A stretch of DNA of 64,000 nt from Saccharopolyspora hirsuta (GCF_008630535.1 NZ_VWPH01000005.1:434001-498000), one strand, 5' to 3'. Numbered from the stretch's first letter, positions 24,386 to 33,905 are shown. The notes: generated from the sequence alone by a model not told the origin. Numbers and translations are program-made.

Positions 24386-25546
24386 ATGGCACCACCCGAA
24401 CTGCACCTCGCGGTAGCGCTCGACGGGGCCGGTTGGCACCCGGCCGCCTGGCGGCGACCGCAGGCCCGCCCCGCCGAGCTGTTCACCGCCCGGTACTGGG
24501 TCGATCTCGCCCAGGAGGCCCAGCGCGGACTGCTCGACCTCATCACCTTCGAAGACGCCCTGAGCCCGCAGTCCAGCCGCGACGACGGTCCCGACGACCG
24601 CACCGACCAGGTGCGCGGGCGGCTCGACGCGGGCCTGATCGCGGCGCGCGTGGCGCCCCGGACCGAGCGCATCGGTCTGGTGCCCAGCGCCGTGGTCACC
24701 CACACCGAGCCGTTCCACATCTCCAAAGCCGTCGCCAGCCTCGACTACATCAGCACCGGGCGGGCTGGCTGGCAGCCGAAGGTCTCCGCGCTCCGCACCG
24801 AGGCCGCGCACTTCGGCCGCCGGGAGGTGCACGCCGACGAGCTGCTGGACGAGGCCGCCGACTACGTCGAGGTGGTGCGCAGGTTGTGGGACAGCTGGGA
24901 GGACGACGCGGAGATCCGCGACGTGGCCACCGGCCGGTTCATCGACCGCGACAAGCTGCACTACATCGACTTCGCCGGGAAGTGGTTCGCCGTCAAGGGA
25001 CCGTCCATCACTCCCCGACCGCCGCAGGGGCAGCCGCTGGTCACCGCGCTGGCCACCGATGCGGCCGGGCACCGGTTCGCCGCCCGCGCCGCCGACGTCG
25101 TGCTCACCACGCCCCACGACGTCGAGCAGGTGCAGATCGTCGAATCCCGCATCCGGGCCGAGCAGGCAGCCGCCGGGCGGGAGCAGGACCGGCTGCACGT
25201 CTTCGGCGACATCGTGGTGTTCCTCGGCACCGATGCGGCGGACCGCAAGGCGCAGCTGGACGAGCTCGACGGCGCTGAGTCCACATGGGACGCTCCGGTC
25301 TTCACCGGCACGGCCGCCGAGCTCGCCGACAGGTTGCAGACCTGGTCCGCGGCGGGGCTCTCCGGCTTCCGGTTGCGGCCGGGCGCGATCCCGGAGGACC
25401 TGACCGCCATCACCCGCGACCTGGTGCCGGAGCTGCAGCGGCGCGGGCTCTTCCGCACCTCCTACGACACCGGATCGCTGCGCGGGCGGCTCGGTCTGCC
25501 CCGCCCCGCCAGCCGTTACGCCACGACAGCTGGAGGACGTCCGTGA
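24386..25546 (+). CDS. LLM class flavin-dependent monooxygenase
   Basis: 386 residues; ATG at 24386 with AGGAAGGA about 10 nt upstream. It is of the bacterial luciferase-like fold with LVPSAVVTHTEPFHISKAVASLDYISTGRAGWQ (about 100-132), the flavin-binding core region, and QGQPLVTALATD later. These FMNH2-dependent enzymes oxidise organosulfur, nitrilotriacetate and similar substrates. It is the first of three such genes behind a cysteine-type leader peptide, which points to use of organic sulfur. No flavin reductase is adjacent. Confidence 0.88.
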   Translation: MAPPELHLAVALDGAGWHPAAWRRPQARPAELFTARYWVDLAQEAQRGLLDLITFEDALSPQSSRDDGPDDRTDQVRGRLDAGLIAARVAPRTERIGLVPSAVVTHTEPFHISKAVASLDYISTGRAGWQPKVSALRTEAAHFGRREVHADELLDEAADYVEVVRRLWDSWEDDAEIRDVATGRFIDRDKLHYIDFAGKWFAVKGPSITPRPPQGQPLVTALATDAAGHRFAARAADVVLTTPHDVEQVQIVESRIRAEQAAAGREQDRLHVFGDIVVFLGTDAADRKAQLDELDGAESTWDAPVFTGTAAELADRLQTWSAAGLSGFRLRPGAIPEDLTAITRDLVPELQRRGLFRTSYDTGSLRGRLGLPRPASRYATTAGGRP

Positions 25547-26910
25547 GCAAGCAGATCCACCTCGCCGCCCACTTCCCCGGGGTCAACAACACCACGGTGT
25601 GGAGCGATCCGCGGTCGTTGAGCCAGATCGAGTTCTCCTCGTTCGAGCACCTCGCCCGCACCGCCGAGCGCGCCAAGTTCGACTTCCTGTTCCTGGCCGA
25701 GGGGCTGCGTCTGCGCGAGCAGGGCGGCAAGATCTACGACCTGGACGTGGTCGGCCGCCCGGACACCTTCACCGTGCTGGCCGGGCTCGCCGCCGTGACC
25801 GAGCACCTGGGGCTGGCGGGCACGATCAACTCGACGTTCAACGAGCCCTACGAGGTGGCGCGGCAGTTCGCCAGCCTCGACCACCTCTCCGGCGGTCGCG
25901 CCGCGTGGAACGTGGTGACCTCGTGGGACGCGTTCACCGGGGAGAACTTCCGGCGCGGCGGCTTCCTGCCCGAGGACCAGCGCTACGAGCGCGCCGAGCG
26001 GTTCCTGCGCACCGCGTGGGAGCTGTTCGACTCCTGGCGCGGGGACGAGATCGTCGCCGACAAGGAGAGCGGCACCTTCCTCACCGACCCGCGTGCCGGT
26101 TCGTTCGCGCACCGGGACGCGCACTTCGACATCGCCGGGCGGTTCAACGTGCCGCGCAGCCCGCAGGGGAGGCCGGTGATCTTCCAGGCCGGGGACTCCG
26201 ACGCCGGGCGGGAGTTCGCCGCCTCCGCGGCCGACGCCATCTTCACCGGGCACGGAACCCTCCAGGCGGGCAAGGACTTCTACGCCGACGTCAAGCGCCG
26301 GTTGCCGGGCCACGGGCGGTCCCGCGACGAGCTGCTGGTGTTCCCGGCGACGACCGTGGTGCTCGGCGACACCGACGCCGAAGCCCACGAGCGAGCCGCG
26401 CACATCCGGCGCCAGCAGGTCAGCGGGCAGACCGCGATCCGGTTCCTGGAGCAGCTGTGGAACCGCGATCTCAGCGACCTGGACCCGGACGGCCCGCTGC
26501 CGGAGTTCGACCCGGTGCCGGGCGAGAACACCATCGCCAAGGGCCGCGCCAGCGTGCGGCGGCACCGCGACCCGGTCGCCACCGCCCGGCAGTGGCGCGA
26601 GCTGGCCGAGGCCAAGCAGCTGTCCATCCGGGAGCTGATCATCGAGGTGACCGCCCGGCAGTCGTTCATCGGCACCGCGTCGAGCGTGGCGGCGGAGATG
26701 AACCGGTTCGTGCAGGAGGACGCCTGCGACGGGTTCATCCTCGTCCCGCACCTCACCCCGGGCGGCCTGGACGAGTTCGCCGACACAGTGGTGCCGCTGC
26801 TGCAGGAGCGCGGCGTGTACCGCACGGAGTACCCGGGCGGGACGCTGCGCGACAACCTCGGTCTCCCGCCGCTGCGGGACCCGCGGCACAGCAGCAGGAA
26901 CGCCTCATGA
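25543..26910 (+). CDS. NtaA/SnaA/DszA-family FMNH2-dependent monooxygenase
   Basis: 455 residues from a GTG overlapping the previous stop by 4 nt. Strong family features are IHLAAHFPGVNNTTVW, AERAKFDFLFLAEG, VTEHLGLAGTINSTFNEPYEVARQFASLDHLSGGRAAWNVVTS (about 87-129) and a C-terminal TPGGLDEFADTVVPLLQERG. Relatives include nitrilotriacetate monooxygenase and dibenzothiophene sulfone monooxygenase, all needing reduced flavin from a separate reductase. The leader peptide upstream suggests a sulfur-containing substrate. It is translationally coupled to the first monooxygenase. Confidence 0.92.
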   Translation: MSKQIHLAAHFPGVNNTTVWSDPRSLSQIEFSSFEHLARTAERAKFDFLFLAEGLRLREQGGKIYDLDVVGRPDTFTVLAGLAAVTEHLGLAGTINSTFNEPYEVARQFASLDHLSGGRAAWNVVTSWDAFTGENFRRGGFLPEDQRYERAERFLRTAWELFDSWRGDEIVADKESGTFLTDPRAGSFAHRDAHFDIAGRFNVPRSPQGRPVIFQAGDSDAGREFAASAADAIFTGHGTLQAGKDFYADVKRRLPGHGRSRDELLVFPATTVVLGDTDAEAHERAAHIRRQQVSGQTAIRFLEQLWNRDLSDLDPDGPLPEFDPVPGENTIAKGRASVRRHRDPVATARQWRELAEAKQLSIRELIIEVTARQSFIGTASSVAAEMNRFVQEDACDGFILVPHLTPGGLDEFADTVVPLLQERGVYRTEYPGGTLRDNLGLPPLRDPRHSSRNAS

Positions 26911-26935
26911 CCCGGTTCGATCGGAGGTCGCACTG

Positions 26936-28060
26936 ATGTCCACCCCGCTCTCGGTCCTGGACCTCGCACCGATTCCCTCGGGGCGGACGGCTGCCGACGC
27001 GCTGCACAACACGATCGACCTGGCACAGCGCACCGAGCAGCTCGGCTACAAGCGCTACTGGGTCGCCGAGCACCACCTCACACCGGGTGTGGCCTCAGCC
27101 GCGCCAGCGGTGCTGATAGCGCTGATCGCCGGGGCCACCAGCCGGATCCGGGTCGGTTCGGCGGCGGTGCTGCTGGGACAGCACTCGCCGCTGGTGGTGG
27201 CCGAGCAGTTCGGCACCATCGCCCAGCTGCACCCGGGCCGGGTGGACCTCGGCCTCGGCCGGTCCGCTCCGAACCGCTCCGGCGACCTGGCGCGCCGCTT
27301 CGCCGAGGGTGTGGACGCGCCGTCGGAAGTCGTCGACGGGCTGCTGATCCCGTCCAAGCCGAAGGGCCTGGCCAAGTCCGAGCGGCTGCTGGCGCGCATC
27401 GCCGAGCACCAGCGGCTGGTCGGCAGCCCCGGGGAGGAGCTGGACTACCGGACCCAGGTCGGCCGGATCCTCCAGTACGTCACCGGCGGCTTCCGCGACG
27501 GTGCGGGCGAACCGCTGCACGCCAACCCCGCCGAGGGCGCGGACCTGGAGGTGTGGGTCCTGGGCTCCAGCGCCGGGGAGAGCTCGGCGACCGCGGGCGC
27601 GCTGGGCCTGCCGTTCGCGGCGAACTACCACGTCAGCCCGTCCACCGTGCTGGAGTCGGTGTCGGCCTACCGACGCGACTTCACCGCTTCGACCAGGCTG
27701 ACCCGGCCGTACGTGGTGGTCTCGGCGGACGTGGTGGTGGCCGACACCGAGGAGGCGGCCCGCGAGCTGGCCGCGCCCTACGCTCCGTGGGTGCACAGCA
27801 TCCGCGCCGGGGCGGGCGCGATCCCGTTCCCCAGCCCCGCGGAGGCGGCGGAGTTCAGCTGGACGGACGAGCAGCGGGAACTGGTCGCCGACCGGGTGGA
27901 CACGCAGTTCGTCGGCACACCGGAGGTGGTGGCGCGCGGCCTGGCGACGCTGCGCGACGTCACCGGAGCCGACGAACTGGTGATCACCACGATCACCCAC
28001 GACCACGCCGACCGGGTGCGCTCCTACGAGCTGCTGGCCAAGGCGTGGCAGGCGGGTTAA
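26936..28060 (+). CDS. LLM class flavin-dependent oxidoreductase (MsnO8-like)
   Basis: 374 residues, starting [16 protein letters not shown]. Typical elements are [31 protein letters not shown] (about 38-68), [40 protein letters not shown] (71-110) and a C-terminal [24 protein letters not shown]. This subgroup is common next to other luciferase-like genes in sulfur-use clusters. It follows the previous gene by 25 bp and is likely the last gene of the leader-peptide-controlled operon. Confidence 0.9.
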   Translation: MSTPLSVLDLAPIPSGRTAADALHNTIDLAQRTEQLGYKRYWVAEHHLTPGVASAAPAVLIALIAGATSRIRVGSAAVLLGQHSPLVVAEQFGTIAQLHPGRVDLGLGRSAPNRSGDLARRFAEGVDAPSEVVDGLLIPSKPKGLAKSERLLARIAEHQRLVGSPGEELDYRTQVGRILQYVTGGFRDGAGEPLHANPAEGADLEVWVLGSSAGESSATAGALGLPFAANYHVSPSTVLESVSAYRRDFTASTRLTRPYVVVSADVVVADTEEAARELAAPYAPWVHSIRAGAGAIPFPSPAEAAEFSWTDEQRELVADRVDTQFVGTPEVVARGLATLRDVTGADELVITTITHDHADRVRSYELLAKAWQAG

Positions 28061-28800
28061 CCGCGGCCGATGAACGGCATCGCGGTGGCCGTGATGGTCA
28101 GGAACTGGACGTTCGCCGAGAGCGGCAGCCCGGCCATGTAGAGCACCGCCTCGGCGACGTGCCGGGCGTCGAAGGTGGGTTCCGGGCGGGTGGTGCCGTC
28201 CGCCTGGGCCGCACCGGTGGCGATGCCCGCGGTCATCTCGGTGGCGGCGTTGCCGATGTCGATCTGCCCGCAGGCGATGTCGTACGGGCGGCCGTCCAGC
28301 GAGATCGACTTGGTCAGGCCGGTGATCGCGTGCTTGGTCGCGGTGTAGGCGACGCTGCGCGGCCGCGGGCTGTGCGCGGAGATCGAGCCGTTGTTGATGA
28401 TCCGCCCGCCCTGCGGCCGCTGGTCCCGCATGATGCGGAAGGCGTGCTGGGCGCAGAGGAACGAGCCGGTGAGGTTGACCTGCACGACGTCCTGCCAGTC
28501 CGCGCTGGACAGCTCGGCGACGGACCCGGCGGGCCCGAAGGTGCCCGCGTTGTTGACCAGCAGGTCCACCCGCCCCCACTCGTCGCGCACGCCGTCGAAC
28601 AGCGCGGCGACCGAGTCCGGGTCGCCGACGTCGGTGGGCACCGCGAGCGCGGCCGGGGAGCCCTGCGCGGTCTCCTGCAGCGGTTCGAGGCGCCGACCGG
28701 CCAACGCCACCCGGTACCCGGCGTCGAGCAGCGCTCGCGCGATCTCCCGGCCCACGCCGGAGCCCGCACCGGTCACCACCGCGACTCGCATCTCGCCCAT
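28057..28800 (-). CDS. SDR family oxidoreductase
   Basis: 247 residues; the ATG at 28800 has GGGAGGG a few nt upstream, better than a longer frame reaching 28836. Motifs are TGAGSGVG (dinucleotide), NNAG, the serine in [10 protein letters not shown] and YTATK (catalytic Tyr and Lys). The substrate is unknown. The gene ends inside the stop of the converging monooxygenase gene. Confidence 0.88.
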   Translation of the reverse strand: MGEMRVAVVTGAGSGVGREIARALLDAGYRVALAGRRLEPLQETAQGSPAALAVPTDVGDPDSVAALFDGVRDEWGRVDLLVNNAGTFGPAGSVAELSSADWQDVVQVNLTGSFLCAQHAFRIMRDQRPQGGRIINNGSISAHSPRPRSVAYTATKHAITGLTKSISLDGRPYDIACGQIDIGNAATEMTAGIATGAAQADGTTRPEPTFDARHVAEAVLYMAGLPLSANVQFLTITATAMPFIGRG

Positions 28801-28825
28801 CTGCCCTCCCGTTGTGGATGTCGAC

Positions 28826-28853
28826 GGCCCGCCCATTGATACCTGAGCGGGCC
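28826..28853 (-). terminator. Possible hairpin after the carboxypeptidase gene
   Basis: 7-bp G/C arms at 28826-28832 and 28847-28853 with a 14-nt loop, about 14 nt beyond the carboxypeptidase stop and before the SDR gene. Weak and short. Confidence 0.3.
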
Positions 28854-28866
28854 GCCGACCCGCGGG

Positions 28867-30153
28867 TCAGGCCCCGGCTTCGCGCAGCAGGATGTCCACC
28901 GCCGCGTCGTTGCGCTCGGTCTCGCGCTGGATCACCTCGTCGGGCGGGTAGAAGCCGTCGATGCCGCCGCTGGAGGGGTACATCTCGAAGGTGAAGGACA
29001 GGATCTTGTGCTTGCCCCACATCCAGTCGTTGACGCTGCCGTCGGTGATGTAGAGGTCGCTGGACTGCTGCGGGGTGTAGCCGTTGGTCCGGGCCATCTC
29101 GGTGCCGACCCGGACGAACCGGTCGTACTCCTCCTGGGTCATGCCCTCGGCCGTGTCGGCGTCGGTGTAGCCGTAGGGCCACAGGACCAGTTCGGAGAAG
29201 GTGTGGAAGTCGATGTGCGCCTTGATCTGCTGCGCACCGTCGACCACCCGGGAGTCGACGAACCCGGCGAGCTGGCTGGCCTCCGGTGAGGAGAAGGGCG
29301 CGGTGCCGCGGTAGGTCTCCGAGGCAGGGTTGCCGCTGGAGCCGCCGCAGCAGCCCCACTGGTAGTCCCAGTTGCGGTTGGTGTCGGTACCGGTGTCCTG
29401 GCGGTTCTTCCGCCAGCCCCGGTACTGGCCGGATTCGACGTCGTAGATGGAGCCGTCCGGGTTGACCATCGGCACGATCCAGATCTCGCGGCTGTCGACG
29501 ACCTCCTTGATGGCCGGGTCGGAGGCGTAGCCGTCGGTGAACCGGGTGATGATGCGCAGGCACATCTCGGTGGTCAGGTGTTCCCGCGCGTGCTGGTTGC
29601 AGCTGAACAGCACCTCGGGCTCGGCCTCGTCCTGCGCGACGTTGCCGCTGATCTTCAGCACCGGGATGTCGCGGCCCTCGAAGGACTTGCCGACGCTGGA
29701 CTTCGCGGCGATGTCGCCGTGGTCGGCGACGACCTGGTCCAGGACCTGGTTGACCTCGTCGTAGGTGTGGTAGCCCTGATCGTCAGGGGGGAAGGCGGCG
29801 GTGCCGGGTGCTGCCTTCCGGTCGAGGTTGAGCTCCTGGAGCGCGCTGACGACGTCCTGCTGCGCCTGGAGCGCGAACCCACCGGCCCGGAGCTGCGCGG
29901 CCTGTTCGGGGGTGGCCTCGATCGTGGCCGTGCTCCCGGTGACGGACAGGACCTGCGCGCCGCTGCGGTTGATCTCGGTCCGGCTGCGGCTGTCGGTGTC
30001 CGGCACGGTGTAGACCGCGGTGCCACCGGCTTCGGCCGCCGGAACCGCGACCGGGTCGTCGGGTGCGGCCGAGACGCCTGCTTGGGCTGCGGGGAGCAGC
30101 AGGAGGCAGGCAGCGGCCGCGATCGTCGCTGCGGTGCGCCGTGAACTGAACAT
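28867..30153 (-). CDS. Secreted M14 family zinc carboxypeptidase
   Basis: 428 residues. A cleavable signal peptide (MFSSRRTAATIAAAACLLLLPAAQAGVSA) precedes a propeptide-like region (about 30-120) and the catalytic domain. Zinc ligands are the His and Glu of NQHAREHLTTE (near 190) and the His of KAHIDFHTF; the catalytic Glu is in SFTFEMYPS. NRNWDYQWGCCGGSSGNPASETYRG is the substrate-binding region typical of the actinobacterial carboxypeptidase T/metallocarboxypeptidase group. It should trim C-terminal residues from peptides outside the cell. Confidence 0.93.
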   Translation of the reverse strand: MFSSRRTAATIAAAACLLLLPAAQAGVSAAPDDPVAVPAAEAGGTAVYTVPDTDSRSRTEINRSGAQVLSVTGSTATIEATPEQAAQLRAGGFALQAQQDVVSALQELNLDRKAAPGTAAFPPDDQGYHTYDEVNQVLDQVVADHGDIAAKSSVGKSFEGRDIPVLKISGNVAQDEAEPEVLFSCNQHAREHLTTEMCLRIITRFTDGYASDPAIKEVVDSREIWIVPMVNPDGSIYDVESGQYRGWRKNRQDTGTDTNRNWDYQWGCCGGSSGNPASETYRGTAPFSSPEASQLAGFVDSRVVDGAQQIKAHIDFHTFSELVLWPYGYTDADTAEGMTQEEYDRFVRVGTEMARTNGYTPQQSSDLYITDGSVNDWMWGKHKILSFTFEMYPSSGGIDGFYPPDEVIQRETERNDAAVDILLREAGA

Positions 30154-30304
30154 CGGACCTCCGATCGATCAGCGGTCGTGGACCCCCGAATCTGGCGGAC
30201 CGGTGCACCGCTCGCCACCAGCGAAAGTGGCATTCCCGGGCGCATCCGGTTCCCAGTTGTCCGGGATAAACCGGGAAAACGCGGCACCCCGCCGCCGCAG
30301 GGCG

Positions 30305-31693
30305 TCACGGGATGCCCTCCGGGCTCCGGGGAGCCGGGATGAGATCCCGGAGGGTGTCGCGGTGCGCGGCGGGTAACGCCCTGCCGCCCGGTCTCGGCGC
30401 CCGAGCCAAGTCCACACTGGACGGTGGGGTGAACACCGGACGGCCGTCGCGCAGGGTGATCTCCCACCCCTGACCGTGGACGACGCGGTGGTGGTGCGCG
30501 CAGGTCATGACCATGTTGCCGATGTCGGTGGGACCGCCATCGACCCAGTGCACGATGTGATGCGCCTGCGGCGTCCCCGGCGGCCGGTCGCACCCGGGGA
30601 ACGCGCAGACGCCGTCGCGCTGCAGCAGAGCCGCCCGGATGTGCGGCGGCGCGGTCCGCTGCGAGGCGCCGACGTCCAGCGGAAGGCTGTCCCCACCGAG
30701 CACCACGGGCAGCACCTCGCAGTCGCAGGCGATGCGCCGCACGTTCTCGGCGCTGATCGACTGCTCGGTCGCGGCCAGCGTGCCGGGCATGCCCTCCGCC
30801 CCGAGCAGGAGCCCGCGCTTGAGGTCGTCGAAGTCGATCGTGACGGCCAGGTGCGGGCGCTGCCCGCCGACCCGCGGCATCCGGTCGGATTCCAGCACGA
30901 TGTCGAGCATCGCGGCCAACCCGTCGGCGTTGCGCTGCCCCGCAGAACGCGGATCCTTCTCCCCGTCCACCTCCGGACGCGGCGCGGCCAACGGCTGGAT
31001 GGCCGACACGAACCTGGCACCGGTCTCGCGGTCGAGACGCGCCTTGACCACGAGCATTCCGTCCCGCCCGGTGGCGTAGTGCAGCTCGCGCGCCTCGTGC
31101 TGGGCCTCCTCGTCGCGGTAGGCACCGTCCTGATCGAGCAGGTACTTGATCCGCTCGGCGAGCTTGGCCAGATCCCGAGGGCACATCCGCCGCGCGTTGT
31201 CGGCGAGCAGGACGTCGACCTCCTCGGTGTGGTGCACCCGCGCGTGCTCGGGCATGCTGCGAACGCAGCGCGACACCACGAGCGCGTGATCCACCCCGAT
31301 GGCGCCTTCGGACATCGCCGCAGCAGTGGCGGGCAGATCAGCGGGAAGCGGCTCGCCGCAGAGGCTGGTCTGCTGCTCGACATCGCGAGCCACCACCACG
31401 CGCCCCTTGGCGTCCGCCGGGTCGATGTTGAGCAATCCCCGCAGCCAGGTCTGCGGCGACCGAACCCCCTGCTGCGCAGGCAGACTGCGGTGCTCAGCTT
31501 CGGCGATCAGCTGCAACTGGCGCATCCGCGCCGCCCGGACCAACCGCTCGATCTCGACGATCTCGTCGACGAGTTCCGCATCGGAGCACGACACCACCGG
31601 CCGCCCTTCCAGGGCGACCTCGGGCAGGCTTGAGCCCGAAACCGCCCCGAAGGGAACGTCCGAATCCGCGACTGCGGTGATCAAAGGTGCCAT
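30305..31693 (-). CDS. DUF222 / HNH endonuclease-domain protein (13E12 repeat family)
   Basis: 462 residues. The long N-terminal DUF222 region (about 35-330) is followed by an HNH motif with zinc-binding Cys: CAFPGCDRPPGTPQAHHIVHW and MTCAHHHRVVHG (about 365-410). This family is highly multicopy in actinobacteria, and its role is unknown though nuclease activity is assumed. The catalytic HH and the final HHH are intact, so the protein is not obviously dead. Its promoter side faces the palindrome-rich gene-free stretch. Confidence 0.9.
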   Translation of the reverse strand: MAPLITAVADSDVPFGAVSGSSLPEVALEGRPVVSCSDAELVDEIVEIERLVRAARMRQLQLIAEAEHRSLPAQQGVRSPQTWLRGLLNIDPADAKGRVVVARDVEQQTSLCGEPLPADLPATAAAMSEGAIGVDHALVVSRCVRSMPEHARVHHTEEVDVLLADNARRMCPRDLAKLAERIKYLLDQDGAYRDEEAQHEARELHYATGRDGMLVVKARLDRETGARFVSAIQPLAAPRPEVDGEKDPRSAGQRNADGLAAMLDIVLESDRMPRVGGQRPHLAVTIDFDDLKRGLLLGAEGMPGTLAATEQSISAENVRRIACDCEVLPVVLGGDSLPLDVGASQRTAPPHIRAALLQRDGVCAFPGCDRPPGTPQAHHIVHWVDGGPTDIGNMVMTCAHHHRVVHGQGWEITLRDGRPVFTPPSSVDLARAPRPGGRALPAAHRDTLRDLIPAPRSPEGIP

Positions 31694-31918
31694 GCCTCAA
31701 TGATCCCAAGATTCGCACACATTTTCGACTCAATAACGGTAGCTCGATCCGGTGATCATCCGCGAAGAACCCTCAGAAACGACCCGCGCATCGCATCCGC
31801 GCACGGCGCGAAAACCTGGCGCTCAGCGGCGATACCAGGGCGGGTCGACGAGGAGAGGCGCGCCGCGCACGGGGCCGCGTCGGGGTTCAAAGCGGCAGGT
31901 GGTCGTCTCGGGATGATG

Positions 31919-31992
31919 CAATTTCAATCGAAATTGGCGTCGTCACCGACAGAACCTGCGGTGGCGAGGCCAGCCAATTTCAATCGAAATTG
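31919..31992. repeat. Two identical 18-bp palindromes CAATTTCAATCGAAATTG
   Basis: Copies at 31919-31936 and 31975-31992. The arms CAATTTC and GAAATTG are perfect complements around AATC. Both are followed by similar sequence ending GTCGTCACC, so the repeat unit is about 29 bp with two mismatches. A degenerate copy lies at 32046-32061 (3 mismatches in 16). Confidence 0.85.
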
Positions 31993-32306
31993 CAGTCGTC
32001 ACCACCCCTCGGAAGGCCGTGACCGCAACCTCGGGAGATGGCCCCCAACTTCAAGCGAAACCACGGCCGTTCGCCACCACACGAACAGCCGTGATACCAC
32101 GGCGAACACCAACGCTCACCGCCCGCGGCAAAACCAAACCCCACCGATCCCCCGACACCACCGCACGGTCACCCCTTCACCAACGGCCACCACCAAACCC
32201 CAGCCCCCACGCCGCAAGGCGACAATCCCCAGCCGAAATCCCCACCACAACCCCCGCAACCCGAACCATCCCACACCGGGCCATCCCCGTGGCACGAAGC
32301 CGAACA

Positions 32307-32386
32307 GGGGCTGTGGACCGGATGTCAAGCCTGAAACCCCGAAGGGGCGGCCGCCAGGCCGGGCTTGGCATCCGGTCCACAGCCCC
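32307..32386 (-). repeat. 80-nt long hairpin (24 of 25 bp paired)
   Basis: Arms 32307-32331 and 32362-32386 pair in 24 of 25 positions; the 30-nt interior holds a further small hairpin (CCCC-GAA-GGGG). It lies 79 nt beyond the stop of the minus-strand membrane-protein gene, so it could serve as its terminator, but the arm is longer than a terminator needs. Confidence 0.8.
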
Positions 32387-32464
32387 CAAAATCCACCAAC
32401 CACGGGGCTGGCCCCCGCACGCCACAACCTCTAAAAGCCCCAACCACCCCGAAAGCGGAGAAGA

Positions 32465-33787
32465 TCACCGCACCCCAACCCGCGCCTCCCGCTCCAGCAC
32501 GAAGTCGCACCCGATCCGCCCAGCCCGAACCCCGACCCGATCCACGCCAGGCCGCATCCCAGGAGCCGAAGCAACAACGGTCACGTACTGCCGAGGCAGG
32601 TCGTGCACCTCGTACTCCCCGTCCCCACCGGTCACCAGGTGCGCCAACTGCACCCCACCGGCGTCGGTCACGGTAACGATGGCCCCGGCCACCGGCTCCC
32701 CGGAACCATCCCGAACCGTCCCGGCGAGCGTGTGGTGGTACCGCGGCACCGGCGCCTCGATGGCCGGGTCGACAACTACCCCGCTGTCGTCCTCGTGCTC
32801 ATAGGTCCCCGCGGTGGTGACCACCTCAGGATCAGAAGCCTGCTTCCGCCTGGCCCGAACCTGGTTGAACACCACCAACGCCACCCCGAACGCACACCAG
32901 GCGCACAACCCCAAAACCGCGGGCAGCGCCCCGGCCCCGTTGAAGTAGAGGATCCCGCGCATCGAGTCCACGGCCTGCCCCAGCGGCAGGAACCGGTGCA
33001 GCGACTGGAAGAACGGCGGCACCAGCTCCTTCGGGATGGCACCGCTGCTGGACGGCATGCTCAGCAGCACGAACACCCCCATCGCCACCCCGGGGATGAA
33101 CTGCTTGACGAACGGCACCAACCCGAACGTCGTCCAGGCCACCGCCTGCGTGAGCAGGAACCCGATCAGGATCAGCACCGGCTCGGCGTGGATGACCTCC
33201 ATGGACAGCGCGGCGAAGTAGCAGACGACCGAGCCGAACGCGCCCACCCCGACCAGCGCGAGCAGCTTCTGCCGGGTGCTCAGCGCGGCCCGCAGCAGCA
33301 TCATCACGGTGATGTAGGGCGGGATGTTCAGGGCGAGCAGGCAGTAGAACAGCCCGGTGCCCATCACGTCGCCGGGCGCGGACGGCGCCAGGTCGGTCAG
33401 CACCAGGTGGTGCCCGGTGGCCGAGGCGACCGGGGTGAACAGCTGCTGCAGCACCATCAGCAGCGCAGAGCCGTTCGCCTTGGCGTAGAACAGCTCACCG
33501 CGCACCGGGTCGTACGCGGCGACGGCGTCGCGCTGCGTGATCGCATCCCGCGCCCCCTGCACGTCGGGCACGGCCGCGACGTCGACCCCGCCGGGCATCT
33601 TCTGCTCGAAGGCCGCGCCGAGCTGCTGCGCGGCCTGCTCCCCGACCACCGCGACCGGCATGTCGTGCGGCGCCGGGGCGTGGAACGGCAGCAGGTAGCA
33701 GACCATGAACCCGACGATGAAGAACATCGGGAACCACAGCGCCGATGCCAGGGTGCGCACCAGCGAGCTCGGTTGTGCCTCGGTCAA
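32465..33787 (-). CDS. YhgE/Pip-like (DUF3533-type) membrane protein with C-terminal carboxypeptidase-regulatory-like domain
   Basis: 440 residues from a TTG at 33787, chosen because GAGGAG lies 6 nt upstream and the frame beyond it is non-coding. One N-terminal helix (ALWFPMFFIVGFMVCYLLPF) is followed by an extracellular domain (about 38-135) and five or six helices (about 140-330), the layout of ABC-2-related YhgE/Pip proteins. The last 75 residues (HTLAGTVRDGSGEPVAGAIVTVTD, YVTVVASAPGM) are an Ig-like carboxypeptidase-regulatory/SpaA-type fold, an unusual addition. Divergent from a TetR gene that likely controls it. The substrate is unknown; export is a reasonable guess. Confidence 0.72.
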   Translation of the reverse strand: MTEAQPSSLVRTLASALWFPMFFIVGFMVCYLLPFHAPAPHDMPVAVVGEQAAQQLGAAFEQKMPGGVDVAAVPDVQGARDAITQRDAVAAYDPVRGELFYAKANGSALLMVLQQLFTPVASATGHHLVLTDLAPSAPGDVMGTGLFYCLLALNIPPYITVMMLLRAALSTRQKLLALVGVGAFGSVVCYFAALSMEVIHAEPVLILIGFLLTQAVAWTTFGLVPFVKQFIPGVAMGVFVLLSMPSSSGAIPKELVPPFFQSLHRFLPLGQAVDSMRGILYFNGAGALPAVLGLCAWCAFGVALVVFNQVRARRKQASDPEVVTTAGTYEHEDDSGVVVDPAIEAPVPRYHHTLAGTVRDGSGEPVAGAIVTVTDAGGVQLAHLVTGGDGEYEVHDLPRQYVTVVASAPGMRPGVDRVGVRAGRIGCDFVLEREARVGVR

Positions 33788-33877
33788 GGGAACTCCTCGC
33801 GAGCAGGTCGGGGCGCAACGCCGCACTCGGTTCGAATCGCCCGGCGCGATCGGCGCCGCGGGCGAGAACCACCCCGT

Positions 33878-33905
33878 TTGACGGTTAGCGAGACTAACGT
33901 ATTTC
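33878..33905 (+). promoter_or_regulatory. Promoter with inverted repeat between -35 and -10, likely TetR operator
   Basis: TTGACG (33878-33883) and TATTTC (33900-33905) are 16 bp apart. The spacer holds GTTAG-CGAGA-CTAAC (33884-33898), an inverted repeat. A repressor bound there would block RNA polymerase. It lies between the divergent membrane-protein and TetR genes. Confidence 0.55.

Larger units (their letters stand above)
31694..32464. other. Gene-free stretch of 771 bp with palindromes and a long hairpin
   Basis: I see no credible gene here. The plus strand is strongly biased to A and C, and open frames in it are low-complexity His/Pro/Thr or Gly/Trp strings. It contains two identical 18-bp palindromes (31919, 31975), a degenerate third copy near 32046, and a long inverted repeat (32307-32386). 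It separates the DUF222/HNH gene from a membrane protein gene whose end it follows. Confidence 0.75.

Noticed and set aside
31919-32061. Possible CRISPR array
   Set aside because: Only two exact repeats plus a poor third, unequal spacing (27 and over 40 bp), and no cas genes nearby.
31700-32434. A 244-codon frame in the gene-free stretch
   Set aside because: Low-complexity His, Pro, Thr and Arn-rich sequence without domain features, and it crosses both palindromes and the hairpin. It reflects the A/C base bias.
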